15,125 nt of DNA from JBIKWM01 sp044356305 (GTDB taxonomy: Bacteria > Bacteroidota > Bacteroidia > UBA10329), in NCBI GenBank assembly GCA_044356305.1, contig JBIKWM010000056.1, positions 1-15,125 of the forward strand, given 5' to 3'. The position numbers were made by a program, and so were the translations under genes. Under the pieces are notes generated by a model. That model made no database searches and had not been told where the DNA came from. It saw nothing but the letters and a program-made list of their open reading frames with translations. Shown one piece after another: positions 1 through 7,493 of the stretch. Positions within the stretch are counted from its first letter, which is position 1; the number at the start of each line of letters is the position of its first letter.

Positions 1-771
1 TTCAGGTTGAAATGAAACTCGGACACCGGATTGTTGAACTGTGGACTGATCCCCATTTGCACCCGTCAGCAGCTCGCGGTAGTGGCTGATGGCCGCATCA
101 GTCGGTCCATCGAACACCAAGTTGCCCTGATGCAGCACCACGGCACGCGTGCAGAGGCGCGCCACCGCACTGAGGTCGTGCGACACAAATAAGACGGTGC
201 GGCCGCTCTTACACAGGTCCATCACCCTTTCGAGACAGCGGGCCTGAAAAGCGGTATCGCCCACTGCCAGCGCCTCATCGAGCGCAATGATATCAGCATC
301 GACATGGGCCGCTATGGCAAAACCGAGGCGCAGACGCATCCCACTGCTGTAGGTGCGGAGCGGGCGGTCAATTGCCTCGCCTATCTCAGCAAAAGCGATG
401 ATGAGGTCCGTTACCGATCTGATCCGATCCACGGACATTCCCATCAGGCTGGCTGCCAGACCGATGTTCTGCCGCCCTGTAAGGTCGGGGTGCATGCCTG
501 TGCCCACCTCAAGCAGCGTGGCCATCCGTCCATGAACATCTGCATGGCCCGCATCGGGTAGTGTGATTCCGGCCAGGATGCGCAGCAGCGTGCTCTTACC
601 GGCTCCGTTGCCTCCTATCAGTCCAACACATTCGCCCTTGTTCACATTGAATGAAATGTTACGAAGCGCATGCACAGATGGTCCCGTGCCTTTGGCCAAA
701 TAGCGCAGCAGTCCGCCACGACCGGCAAATTCCTTTGAAATGGAACAGATCTCTATGGCATTAACGCTCAT
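1..771 (-). CDS. Polysaccharide/O-antigen ABC exporter ATP-binding subunit (Wzt/TagH-like), 3' end beyond window
   Basis: This is the nucleotide-binding subunit of an ABC-2 exporter that powers export of a lipid-linked polysaccharide across the inner membrane. It reads open from ATG at 771 through position 1, so 257 residues are visible and the C-terminus is missing. Visible motifs are Walker A GGNGAGKST (residues 53-61), the stretch LLEVGTGMHPDLTGRQNI (86-103) that typifies the Wzt/TagH/RfbB subfamily, the signature YSSGMRLRLGFA (141-152), Walker B with D165-E166, and the switch histidine in SHD (H198). The start overlaps the permease stop as ATGA, so the two are co-translated. Residues after about 235 leave the ATPase fold. 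Wzt proteins can carry a C-terminal glycan-binding domain there, but the window stops too early to tell. The family is certain; the exported glycan is not known. Confidence 0.93.
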   Translation of the reverse strand, partial: MSVNAIEICSISKEFAGRGGLLRYLAKGTGPSVHALRNISFNVNKGECVGLIGGNGAGKSTLLRILAGITLPDAGHADVHGRMATLLEVGTGMHPDLTGRQNIGLAASLMGMSVDRIRSVTDLIIAFAEIGEAIDRPLRTYSSGMRLRLGFAIAAHVDADIIALDEALAVGDTAFQARCLERVMDLCKSGRTVLFVSHDLSAVARLCTRAVVLHQGNLVFDGPTDAAISHYRELLTGANGDQSTVQQSGVRVSFQPE

Positions 772-1565
772 GCCTCAAGTGCTCTGCGGCCAAAACGCCA
801 TAAGACCAACGTACCGATCATAAATAAGCCCGATTGGAAGGCCATATTCACAATCATGGAATAATGTTCAGGACAGGTATCGGTGCCGAACATGATCCTT
901 GTACCATGAATAATTGAAAGAGTGGGGTCTGAATGTGCAAGAATGCCACTGCCACAAGGCACCATGACTGCACTGAACAGCACAGATGCAGGCACGAGCA
1001 ATTGCAATAGGTGCCTCGTGTCGCGCCAACGCAAAATGGCCACAAGAGCCAATTGTGAGATTCCCAATGTGCCTAACAATAGGGCAGGAAGTGAGAATAT
1101 GAAAATATGGAGTTGCTGAGGGTCAATGGTGGCACCAAGCGCAGCGGTGGCAATGAGAGTTGCAAGAATGAGCAGAAAAAACATTTCGCAAAGGCTAGCA
1201 ACGAATGGAACAAGAACCAGAAACACCTCGGGGACAAACGTGCGCTGCATAAGCCCAAGACTTGCCAGACCATTGTTCACTGTGCCATTCACACTTTGCA
1301 CCACGAAATTCCATGGTATGACGCCCAGTATCAAGGCTACGATGCCAGAATGTTGTGCCAATCCTGCCGCTGAACCATTGTTGGATGAGAAATACACGAG
1401 CAGAAGTAGGTAAAATGATGGGAATGCCAGCATCCAAGCGGCCCCGATCCATGTGCCGGCATAGCGCGAACGGAAGTGCTGAAGCAGCATGAGCCAAAGC
1501 GTGCCACGCATGTCCCATGCCTCTGCAACCCAGCGCCACAGGGGCTTCTGCGCTTCTATCCGCAT
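768..1565 (-). CDS. Polysaccharide ABC exporter permease (Wzm/TagG-like, ABC-2 type)
   Basis: This is the membrane subunit of the exporter whose ATPase follows it. The chosen ATG at 1565 gives 265 residues, the usual length for Wzm/TagG permeases. The N-terminus begins MRIEAQKPLWRW, then LLQHFRSRYAGTWIGAAWML, which matches the amphipathic interface helix and first membrane segment of the family (R-S/L-R-Y-x-x-x-x-x-G-x-x-W). About six hydrophobic segments follow, ending near residue 260. An in-frame GTG at 1586 would add seven residues (VDTDICN), but it would lie almost at the predicted transcription start, so ATG is preferred. The last codon overlaps the ATPase start by 4 nt. Base composition is more AT-rich than in ffh, as is common in exchangeable glycan loci. 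Function is well supported by family and context; substrate is not. Confidence 0.88.
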   Translation of the reverse strand: MRIEAQKPLWRWVAEAWDMRGTLWLMLLQHFRSRYAGTWIGAAWMLAFPSFYLLLLVYFSSNNGSAAGLAQHSGIVALILGVIPWNFVVQSVNGTVNNGLASLGLMQRTFVPEVFLVLVPFVASLCEMFFLLILATLIATAALGATIDPQQLHIFIFSLPALLLGTLGISQLALVAILRWRDTRHLLQLLVPASVLFSAVMVPCGSGILAHSDPTLSIIHGTRIMFGTDTCPEHYSMIVNMAFQSGLFMIGTLVLWRFGRRALEA

Positions 1566-1592
1566 GTTGCAGATGTCAGTGTCCACATGTCA

Positions 1593-1600
1593 CGAATGTA
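1593..1600 (-). promoter_or_regulatory. Possible -7 box for the permease-ATPase operon
   Basis: The minus strand reads TACATTCG here, one mismatch from the Bacteroidota -7 consensus TAnnTTTG. It lies 27 nt before the ATG at 1565. No TTG is found at the -33 position, so the call is weak. Confidence 0.3.
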
Positions 1601-1633
1601 CTTGAGGGCAGTGTATCCCTTCATTTATTAAAA

Positions 1634-1665
1634 TTGAATTCAATTAAATAAAAAGTGTACTTTCG
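1634..1665 (+). promoter_or_regulatory. Bacteroidota-type promoter for the gene at 1713
   Basis: A TTG (1634-1636) is followed after 21 nt by TACTTTCG (1658-1665), fitting the sigma-ABfr pattern TTTG-N17-23-TAnnTTTG with one change in the -7 box. Transcription would start near 1670, giving a leader of about 40 nt. The upstream region is AT-rich. The perfect palindrome AATTGAATTCAATT (1632-1645) covers the -33 element and could be an operator. Confidence 0.6.
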
Positions 1666-1712
1666 CGCCCGTTCCCAAATCGACAATTACTAACCAAAAC
1701 CAATTAAGAGTC

Positions 1713-2309
1713 ATGTTCAACGAAACTGAATTAAGTGAGATGCGCCAGTTCTACCTGTCGCAGCTGGCTGATGCAGAGAAGAAGGTATCGCACATCCGTG
1801 GCATCCTCATCAAACTGGGTGGTGTAGAAGGTGGCGAAATCTCTGCTCCAGCAGCCGCAGCTCCTGTGGCAGAAGAGGTTGCAGCCCCTGCCGCTGAAGC
1901 CAAGGTTGTAACTGCATACGTTTCGTACCTTGCCGAGGACATGCTGCCTAAGCGCGGTCGCGGTAGTAACCGTCCGAAAGAGCGGAAGAGCGAATGGGGG
2001 CAGTATGTGCAGAACACCCTGCGTCAACAGAACCGCCTCATGACTCTGGGCGAAATGGTTGACCATGCCATGAAGCGCGCCAAGAATCATGAGCGTGGCG
2101 AAAACAAAGTGCGCCTTTCGCTGTCTGGCCCTATCAACCGGATGGTCACTAACACCTTCCGTCTGCGTTCCATGCGCATCGAGGGCAAGCGTAGCCCATT
2201 TTACGGTCTGGCCGGTTGGTTCAATGCCGATGGCAGCCTGAAAGCCCCTTACAATGCCCAGTTCGGCAATGTGAACGTGGTGCTGAAAAAGGACGAAGGA
2301 GAGGCGTGA
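1713..2309 (+). CDS. Conserved-looking protein of unknown function: coiled coil, Ala/Pro/Glu linker, winged-helix-like C-terminus
   Basis: I do not recognise a named family with certainty. The 198-residue protein has three parts. Residues 1-37 form a charged helix likely to be a coiled coil. Residues 40-63 are an Ala/Pro/Glu-rich flexible linker. Residues 80-175 are basic and compact: a KRGRGSNRPKERK patch (80-92), SEWGQYV (93-99), a helix around MTLGEMVDHAMKRA (110-123), a second helix around VRLSLSGPINRMV (133-145), and a hairpin ending IEGKRSPFYGLAGWF (156-170). The order helix, helix, then a GK-x-P-x-YGL-x-x-W wing resembles HARE-HTH-type winged helices, suggesting nucleic-acid binding (inference). 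The start is set by the promoter at 1634-1665. The gene stands alone on the plus strand between two minus-strand glycan operons, and its stop lies 10 nt from the convergent neighbour. Confidence 0.85.
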   Translation: MFNETELSEMRQFYLSQLADAEKKVSHIRGILIKLGGVEGGEISAPAAAAPVAEEVAAPAAEAKVVTAYVSYLAEDMLPKRGRGSNRPKERKSEWGQYVQNTLRQQNRLMTLGEMVDHAMKRAKNHERGENKVRLSLSGPINRMVTNTFRLRSMRIEGKRSPFYGLAGWFNADGSLKAPYNAQFGNVNVVLKKDEGEA

Positions 2310-2335
2310 TCCTGTAGGGTCAACGCTTCAGGATC
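2308..2335. other. Inverted repeat across two convergent gene ends
   Basis: GATCCTG (2308-2314) and CAGGATC (2329-2335) form a perfect 7-bp stem with a 14-nt loop. The repeat covers the stop codons of both convergent genes. Neither side has a clear T-tract, so it is at best a weak bidirectional terminator. Confidence 0.3.
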
Positions 2336-3957
2336 GCATGATCCGAAGTAGTTGCAAAGAGGTGCCAGTCGGTTAGTCCGGCTGGCATTTTCTTTTTTGG
2401 GATGATCAGTAGCTTTATCTCAGGATGATCATTGACAACGCTAAGATTGAATGTGTCCGAAGCATAACTTGCCTCTACTGAGCGCAAAAGACGCAAGCGG
2501 TCGCCCAGTTCTGGACTAAGGTGCAAGTTGGCATCAATCAGCACGGGATGGCCTGTAGCCAGCCGCAACAATGTGAAATGCGCTGGCGCCATGACCGTTC
2601 CGTGAGTACCGGATGCACGTATGGCCCGAGCAACCTCAAATTGCGTTGAAACCTGCAGGTTGCGCTGCTCGAGCACATGGCTCAATAGTCCCGAAATGGC
2701 AGACAGTACGATGCATCCGATTGCGAGGGATATCATGACCTGCGGTTTCCGGATTATTGAGGTGACTGACGACACCGCAGCGAATATTAGTATAGCAAAA
2801 GCCGCCCATTGCCACCTATTTGCCTGACCAGCACCGCCAAAAACGCGGAATAAGATTATTGAGATCAATAGGAAGAGAAAACCTAATAGAATTGGCGCGA
2901 ATTGCGATGTCCGACAGCAGAGACGCGCAAGGATGAGTGTGAAAGCCAGCGGAAAAAGCACCACGGTCATGCGCCAGGGTGTGAGGCTGTGCAACGCACT
3001 GCCGGGGAATTGCGATGCAACGATGCTTGCTACCCCTGCCACTGCAGCTAACAGAAAGATCGGGCGCAGATTTTTATCATCACGGAAAAGAAGGATGAAA
3101 AGCAGGAATAATGTTGCCTGAATAATGGTCTTTGCATTGAGCCACTGATGCGGGTCGAAATGGACATGACCAATGGCTAATTGCCGTGCGGCATCGGCCA
3201 TATCTGAGGCATTTTTAGGGTCGATAAGGACAAAATCGCGGATGGTGAGATAAGTCGAAGGTGCAACGACTACTGCTGCAACAATAGCACTGAACGCTGC
3301 TTGGCGATAGTTCCGCTGAATGATGGATATGAATAGGAATGTTATGCCCATGCATCCGCCCAGAAACAGATAATTGGCATGGAACGCGCCCGCCACTGCC
3401 ACAGCAGACATGGCAACTACCAGCCGACCCTCAAACCAAAGGGAGAGCCCGAGCAGCAGGAACACCCCGAACACGCTCGGTTGCCAATAGCCTCGCAGCA
3501 CGCCCTGTTCGGCCATGCCACTGTCGAAGAACCAGCGCAGGTCGATGCCGGTTAGTGTGCCTAGCATAGTACCCCACAACTCGTTGGTATGAAGTAGAAC
3601 GAAAAAGGTGCAGAATGGCAGCAACCTCCCGCCTTCCAGCGCTTTGGGCATCACCGCAAGCACAATTCGGAAGAGCGCATGCACGTACACCCCGTTAAGC
3701 AGAGCGTACGCCAAATGCATACACACGGGGTGCACTTTGAGGAGTGCGATGCTGAGCCAAGTGAACAGTGGGAACGGGTCGGGTTGAAGAAAAATGGGGT
3801 CGGACTGCAGGCCAGGCATGATGGTGTGGGCCAGAGCGTGAACCAGATACACATTCTGATTGCCGCTGTAGAGCGGGTGCCAAGGGTAGGCCACAGCAAT
3901 GATGGCCCCAAGTGCGAGATGTAGGGGCCAACCCTCAGGCCGTGACAGACTGCGCAT
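2320..3957 (-). CDS. Large multi-pass membrane protein, DUF6798/GT-C-like, in the fucose operon
   Basis: From ATG at 3957 the protein has 545 residues and roughly ten to twelve hydrophobic segments, ending in a soluble tail of about 110 residues. After the first membrane segment comes YSGNQNVYLVHALAH and then DPIFLQPDPFPLF, an Asp/Pro-rich first loop like those of GT-C-fold glycosyltransferases and of bacterial DUF6798 proteins. I recall this pattern for DUF6798 but cannot verify it. A GT-C enzyme would move a sugar from a polyprenyl-phosphate donor in the periplasm; catalysis is not proven here. The frame is open to a codon at 4032, but that start would overlap fcl by 98 nt and add no hydrophobic sequence. 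ATG at 3957 overlaps fcl by only 23 nt, and one at 3978 is also possible. It is the last gene of gmd-fcl-this gene. Confidence 0.85.
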   Translation of the reverse strand: MRSLSRPEGWPLHLALGAIIAVAYPWHPLYSGNQNVYLVHALAHTIMPGLQSDPIFLQPDPFPLFTWLSIALLKVHPVCMHLAYALLNGVYVHALFRIVLAVMPKALEGGRLLPFCTFFVLLHTNELWGTMLGTLTGIDLRWFFDSGMAEQGVLRGYWQPSVFGVFLLLGLSLWFEGRLVVAMSAVAVAGAFHANYLFLGGCMGITFLFISIIQRNYRQAAFSAIVAAVVVAPSTYLTIRDFVLIDPKNASDMADAARQLAIGHVHFDPHQWLNAKTIIQATLFLLFILLFRDDKNLRPIFLLAAVAGVASIVASQFPGSALHSLTPWRMTVVLFPLAFTLILARLCCRTSQFAPILLGFLFLLISIILFRVFGGAGQANRWQWAAFAILIFAAVSSVTSIIRKPQVMISLAIGCIVLSAISGLLSHVLEQRNLQVSTQFEVARAIRASGTHGTVMAPAHFTLLRLATGHPVLIDANLHLSPELGDRLRLLRSVEASYASDTFNLSVVNDHPEIKLLIIPKKKMPAGLTDWHLFATTSDHAILKR

Positions 3958-4885
3958 GGCGGTCAAGGTAATCGGCATATGCAAGCGCGAGTCCATCTTC
4001 CAAGGTGGTTCTTGGCAGCCAGCCAAGGCCATGCATGATGCTCATATCCTGTGGTTTGCAGAAAATGCCATCAGGGCGTGCGCTGTCGAACAGGATCTTT
4101 CCACGGAACCCGACCATGGCCGCTATCGCCTCGGCCAATTGCCGGATGGAATGTTCAGTTCCAGATGCGATGTTGACCGGCATCGTATCACTGTACTGCT
4201 CCAGGAGAAGAAGGCAGGCATCAGCCAAATCATCAACATAGAGAAAATCGCGGAGAGGGTTGCCGGTGCCCCAAACGGTCATTTCATCATCACCGTTCAT
4301 GACTGCCTTGTGAAATCGCTGAATGAGCGCAGCCACCACGTGGCTGTTACGTGCATCGTAGCGGTCGGCAGGGCCAAAAAGATTGGTAGGGATGCACGAG
4401 ATGAAATCAGATCTGTATTGCTGTCGGTGATACTGACACAGCCTGACCCCGATTGATTTAGCCAGGGCATATGCCTCATTGGTCGGCTCAAGTGCGCCAC
4501 ATAACAGGCTTTCCTCCTTGTAAGGTAATGGCGCGCTGACGGGGTACATGCACGATGAACCGAGGTACAGCAGTTTGCGCACCCCAGTGGCATGTGCAGC
4601 GTTGATCACGGCCTCGGCCATGAGCAGGTTGTCGGAAAGGAATCCGACCGGGTCATCGATGTTGGCCTGAATACCACCCACCCGGCCAGCTGCCATGATC
4701 ACCACTTCAGGGCGTTCTTTCTGGTAAAAGTTTAGCACAGCGGTGCGGTCGCGCAGGTCGAGTTCGTTTCTGGTCGGGGTGATCAGGACCCTGCACCCCG
4801 ATTCCTTCAATCTCCTTATAATGGCCGAACCCACCATGCCAGTGTGGCCCGCCATGTGTATGCGGGTATTTGCCGCCAGGTTCAT
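3935..4885 (-). CDS. fcl: GDP-L-fucose synthase
   Basis: This NADPH-dependent epimerase/reductase converts GDP-4-keto-6-deoxy-D-mannose, the product of Gmd, to GDP-L-fucose in the cytoplasm. With ATG at 4885 it has 316 residues, close to the E. coli enzyme. It begins with a Rossmann fold, GHTGMVGSA (13-21). The active site is all present: S110 and C112 in GSSCMYP, Y139 and K143 in YALAK, and H182 in NSHVV. These fall exactly three residues after E. coli Ser107, Cys109, Tyr136, Lys140 and His179. GNPLRDFLYVDDLADA is also a family motif. The frame is open upstream to 4966, but that would overlap gmd by 85 nt. ATG at 4885 overlaps the gmd stop as ATGA, a translational-coupling arrangement. The family is certain. 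Confidence 0.96.
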   Translation of the reverse strand: MNLAANTRIHMAGHTGMVGSAIIRRLKESGCRVLITPTRNELDLRDRTAVLNFYQKERPEVVIMAAGRVGGIQANIDDPVGFLSDNLLMAEAVINAAHATGVRKLLYLGSSCMYPVSAPLPYKEESLLCGALEPTNEAYALAKSIGVRLCQYHRQQYRSDFISCIPTNLFGPADRYDARNSHVVAALIQRFHKAVMNGDDEMTVWGTGNPLRDFLYVDDLADACLLLLEQYSDTMPVNIASGTEHSIRQLAEAIAAMVGFRGKILFDSARPDGIFCKPQDMSIMHGLGWLPRTTLEDGLALAYADYLDRHAQSVTA

Positions 4886-5940
4886 AGCACAATGCCCGTT
4901 TCTGTGAACAGGTCGTGGGCCACCATTTCCCGTATCAGTTCTTCGAATCCGGTCAGCGGTCGCCATCCTGTTTCGTTTCTGAAAAGTGTTGAATCGCCCA
5001 CCAGCTCTGGAATCTCCAACGGCCGTAGGTATCTATCATCGAACGAAATGACCTTGTGATGGATAGGGATCTGGAAACGCGGGTCGGCACAATGGCTGAC
5101 GCTTGCCCCATCCACATCAAAAGAAAGAGTGATGCCGACCGTACTGAAGGCAACCGTCACCAATTCACGCACCGAATGGCCCGTGCCTGTGGCTATCACC
5201 CGGTCGCGGGGAGGATAGGAGTGCAGAAGCGTGATGACACCCCGCATCATATCCCGGGCATGGCCCCAGTCGCGCACAGCATCGAGGTTTCCGAGGTGAA
5301 TCTCCTGATCCTTGCCCGAAAGGACGCGTGCCAAGCCGCGCGTGACTTTACGGCTGACAAAGGTCTCTCCCCTTCGTTGCGATTCATGGTTGAACAGGAT
5401 GCCGTTCACCGCCCACATCCCGTAGGCCTCGCGGTACATCCTCACAGCCTCATGAGCGAACAGTTTGGCAATTCCGTAGGGCGATGCGGGCCGGAATGGT
5501 GAGGCCTCGTTCTGCGGTGGAGCGCTGGGCCCGAAAAGCTCACTGGTACTGGCATTGTATATCCGCACCCGATCCTTCCAGCCATTGCGCAGCACCGTTT
5601 CCAAAATGGTCAATATGGGCAGCGCATCAGTCTGTGCTGTCAGCTCAGGTTGGTCATAGCTGACGCGCACATGGCTCATGGCCGCGAGATGGTATATCTC
5701 TGTAGGTTCAAGCTGTGTGATCAGCCGCGCCAGTCCCACCGCATCGGTCACATCGCCATAATGCAGGTGCAACAGGTTTCCAGTGGTGTGCGGGTCGGCA
5801 TAGAGGTGATCGATGCGCGAGGTGTTCAACTGCGAGGATCTCCGTTTGATCCCGTGCACCTCGCACCCATCGGCCAACAGTTGTTCAGCCAGATATGATC
5901 CATCCTGGCCGGTGATGCCCGTTATCAGCGCCCGCCTCAT
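4882..5940 (-). CDS. gmd: GDP-mannose 4,6-dehydratase
   Basis: This is the first enzyme of GDP-L-fucose synthesis. It dehydrates GDP-D-mannose to GDP-4-keto-6-deoxy-D-mannose with tightly bound NADP(H). The 352-residue protein starts directly at the Rossmann motif, MRRALITGITGQDGSYLAE. The catalytic triad region is ASTSELFG, with T132, S133 and E134 at the same numbers as in E. coli Gmd, and Y154 and K158 in PYGIAK. NHESQRRGETFVSRKVTRG, a hallmark of the family that contributes to nucleotide binding and tetramer contacts, is intact. It is the promoter-proximal gene of gmd-fcl-membrane protein on the minus strand, with fcl coupled by an ATGA overlap. The product could also be used for GDP-rhamnose or perosamine, but the adjacent fcl points to fucose. 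Confidence 0.97.
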   Translation of the reverse strand: MRRALITGITGQDGSYLAEQLLADGCEVHGIKRRSSQLNTSRIDHLYADPHTTGNLLHLHYGDVTDAVGLARLITQLEPTEIYHLAAMSHVRVSYDQPELTAQTDALPILTILETVLRNGWKDRVRIYNASTSELFGPSAPPQNEASPFRPASPYGIAKLFAHEAVRMYREAYGMWAVNGILFNHESQRRGETFVSRKVTRGLARVLSGKDQEIHLGNLDAVRDWGHARDMMRGVITLLHSYPPRDRVIATGTGHSVRELVTVAFSTVGITLSFDVDGASVSHCADPRFQIPIHHKVISFDDRYLRPLEIPELVGDSTLFRNETGWRPLTGFEELIREMVAHDLFTETGIVL

Positions 5941-5949
5941 GTGCAGGGC

Positions 5950-5978
5950 CGAAGGTAGGGTAGGCGAGAGGCGTGCAA
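5950..5978 (-). promoter_or_regulatory. Candidate promoter of gmd-fcl operon, very short leader
   Basis: On the minus strand TTG (5978-5976) precedes TACCTTCG (5957-5950) by 18 nt, near the TTTG-N17-23-TAnnTTTG pattern. Only 9 nt separate the box from the gmd ATG at 5940, so the leader would be about 3-6 nt. Confidence 0.42.
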
Positions 5979-6029
5979 GATCAAGTTGGTTAATGGCATG
6001 TCACACCTTTTTCAGACATCAGGACACGG

Positions 6030-6037
6030 TACTTTTG
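6030..6037 (+). promoter_or_regulatory. -7 promoter box of the desaturase gene
   Basis: TACTTTTG is an exact match to TAnnTTTG, followed by C. The desaturase TTG start lies 27 nt downstream, giving a leader of about 20 nt. The -33 region has only a T-run (6008-6012), no TTG. Confidence 0.55.
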
Positions 6038-6063
6038 CGTGACCCCAAAAACACCCCCCGACA

Positions 6064-7164
6064 TTGAAAAGGATCAAGTTTTCTACCACCAACGACATGG
6101 AGTTCGTCCGCACCCTGCGCCAGCGGGTCGATGCGTACTTTGAACAGGCATCGACAGAACGCACCGCCAATTGGCGCATGGTGCTCAAGACCGTGGTGCT
6201 CCTTGGCCTGTACCTCATTCCTTACACGCTGGTTGTCACAGGGTTGGTATCGAACACTTGGGCACTGCTTTTCCTTTGGGTGATCATGGCTTTCGGGATG
6301 GCGGGCATCGGTATGAGCATCATGCACGATGCCAACCACGGGGCCTATTCCAAGAACCCTGAGGTTAACAGATGGATCGGTTACCTGATCAATCTGGTGG
6401 GTGGCAGCTCATTCGTCTGGAAGATTCAGCACAACATCCTGCATCATTCTTTCACCAATATCGATGGGCACGATGGCGACATTGACACAGGCGGGCTGCT
6501 GCGGCTCTCGCCCGAGACCGAGCCCCGTTTCATCCACCGCTTTCAGTTCATATACGCATGGTTTCTGTATGGCCTCATGACTCTCAACTGGGCCACTTTC
6601 AAGGATTTCAAACAGTTCATCGAGTTCAAGTTGAAGGGGCTTGCCGCCAAGGGACGCGGTGTTTTCGCATGGCAGTTCACCCGGATGACAGCTGCCAAAC
6701 TCGCATACTATTCATTCATGTTGGTGCTGCCTTTCATCTTCTCCCCAGTGGCGTGGTGGGTCACACTTCTGTTCTTTCTGGCCATGCACTTCATTGCAGG
6801 TGTAATCCTTTCCAGCATTTTCCAATCGGCCCATGTGATGCCCGAAGTGGAGTACCCAAAGCCTGACGAGACGGGCAAGATGGATACCAATTGGTTTGTG
6901 CACCAACTGCGCACCACCTGCAATTTTTCGCCCCGGAGCCGCATCTTCTCATGGTTTGTGGGCGGATTGAACTATCAGATCGAACATCACCTGTTTCCCA
7001 CCGTGAGCCATGTGCATTACCGGAAACTATCGGCCATCGTTCAGCGCACGGCCCAGGAGTACGGCCTCCCGTATTACGTGTATGGCAATTTCTTCTCAGC
7101 TGTATGGAACCATGCCCGCATGTTATACCGCATGGGACAGCCACAGATGGTGTCGGTGGGGTGA
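6064..7164 (+). CDS. Membrane fatty acid (acyl-CoA/linoleoyl-type) desaturase
   Basis: This is an integral inner-membrane di-iron desaturase that places a cis double bond in an acyl chain, using O2 and an electron donor. All three histidine boxes are present: HDANH (88-92), HNILHH (123-128) and QIEHH (305-309). The glutamine in the third box is typical of front-end (delta-5/delta-6-like) desaturases. No cytochrome b5 domain is fused, so electrons must come from a separate carrier. Hydrophobic segments lie near residues 42-62, 66-87, 160-176 and 215-255. The start appears to be TTG at 6064: translation MKRIKFSTTND resembles the M-K-x-I-K-F start I recall for Bacteroidota relatives, and the promoter is 27 nt upstream. 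ATG at 6097 is the alternative. The natural substrate and regiospecificity cannot be read from sequence. Confidence 0.93.
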   Translation: MKRIKFSTTNDMEFVRTLRQRVDAYFEQASTERTANWRMVLKTVVLLGLYLIPYTLVVTGLVSNTWALLFLWVIMAFGMAGIGMSIMHDANHGAYSKNPEVNRWIGYLINLVGGSSFVWKIQHNILHHSFTNIDGHDGDIDTGGLLRLSPETEPRFIHRFQFIYAWFLYGLMTLNWATFKDFKQFIEFKLKGLAAKGRGVFAWQFTRMTAAKLAYYSFMLVLPFIFSPVAWWVTLLFFLAMHFIAGVILSSIFQSAHVMPEVEYPKPDETGKMDTNWFVHQLRTTCNFSPRSRIFSWFVGGLNYQIEHHLFPTVSHVHYRKLSAIVQRTAQEYGLPYYVYGNFFSAVWNHARMLYRMGQPQMVSVG

Positions 7165-7296
7165 GGTTTCCATTTGACGGCAACCATTTATTTTTTGGCC
7201 CCCAGATTTTTAATGCAAGGCGATATCACTGAGCCAGCACTTCTGAGGCTTCACTGCCCGATACATTCGAATTGTAGGCTGAAAAGACTTTGACTC

Positions 7297-7324
7297 GGGA
7301 GCCGATAGTCGCGGTTCTCTTTTT
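7297..7324 (+). terminator. Candidate rho-independent terminator after the desaturase
   Basis: GGGAGCCG (7297-7304) pairs with CGGTTCTC (7312-7319) as an 8-bp stem with two G-U pairs and a 7-nt loop, followed by TTTTTG. It lies about 130 nt past the desaturase stop. The remaining 7165-7441 sequence shows no gene. Confidence 0.4.
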
Positions 7325-7441
7325 GAAGCATCCTTAAGTTTTTCTCGGATTGTCGATGTTCTAGGATTGAAAGCGTCACGACTGGCAAGTGGCCGGCCCT
7401 GCTCGTTTGACATGCTTCGGCCTTTTGCACCTCGAATGGAG

Positions 7442-7473
7442 TTTGGTCATTGCTTTTTCATGTGTCACTTTTG
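7442..7473 (+). promoter_or_regulatory. Promoter of the haem-binding protein gene
   Basis: TTTG (7442-7445), a 20-nt spacer and CACTTTTG (7466-7473) match the Bacteroidota promoter with one change in the -7 box. It lies downstream of an in-frame GTG (7389) and 21 nt before TTG 7494, which supports the shorter gene. Confidence 0.5.
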
Positions 7474-7493
7474 CTCCCAGATCATTTGCTCCA

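Noticed and set aside
304..561. Short plus-strand frames at the left edge
   Set aside because: They lie opposite the ABC ATPase, which is open over the whole stretch with all nucleotide-binding motifs.
3899..4456. Plus-strand open frame of 185 codons opposite fcl
   Set aside because: Shadow of fcl, whose active-site residues are all in place on the minus strand.
4886..4966. Upstream extension of fcl
   Set aside because: It would overlap gmd by 85 nt, while ATG 4885 gives an ATGA junction and the normal family length.
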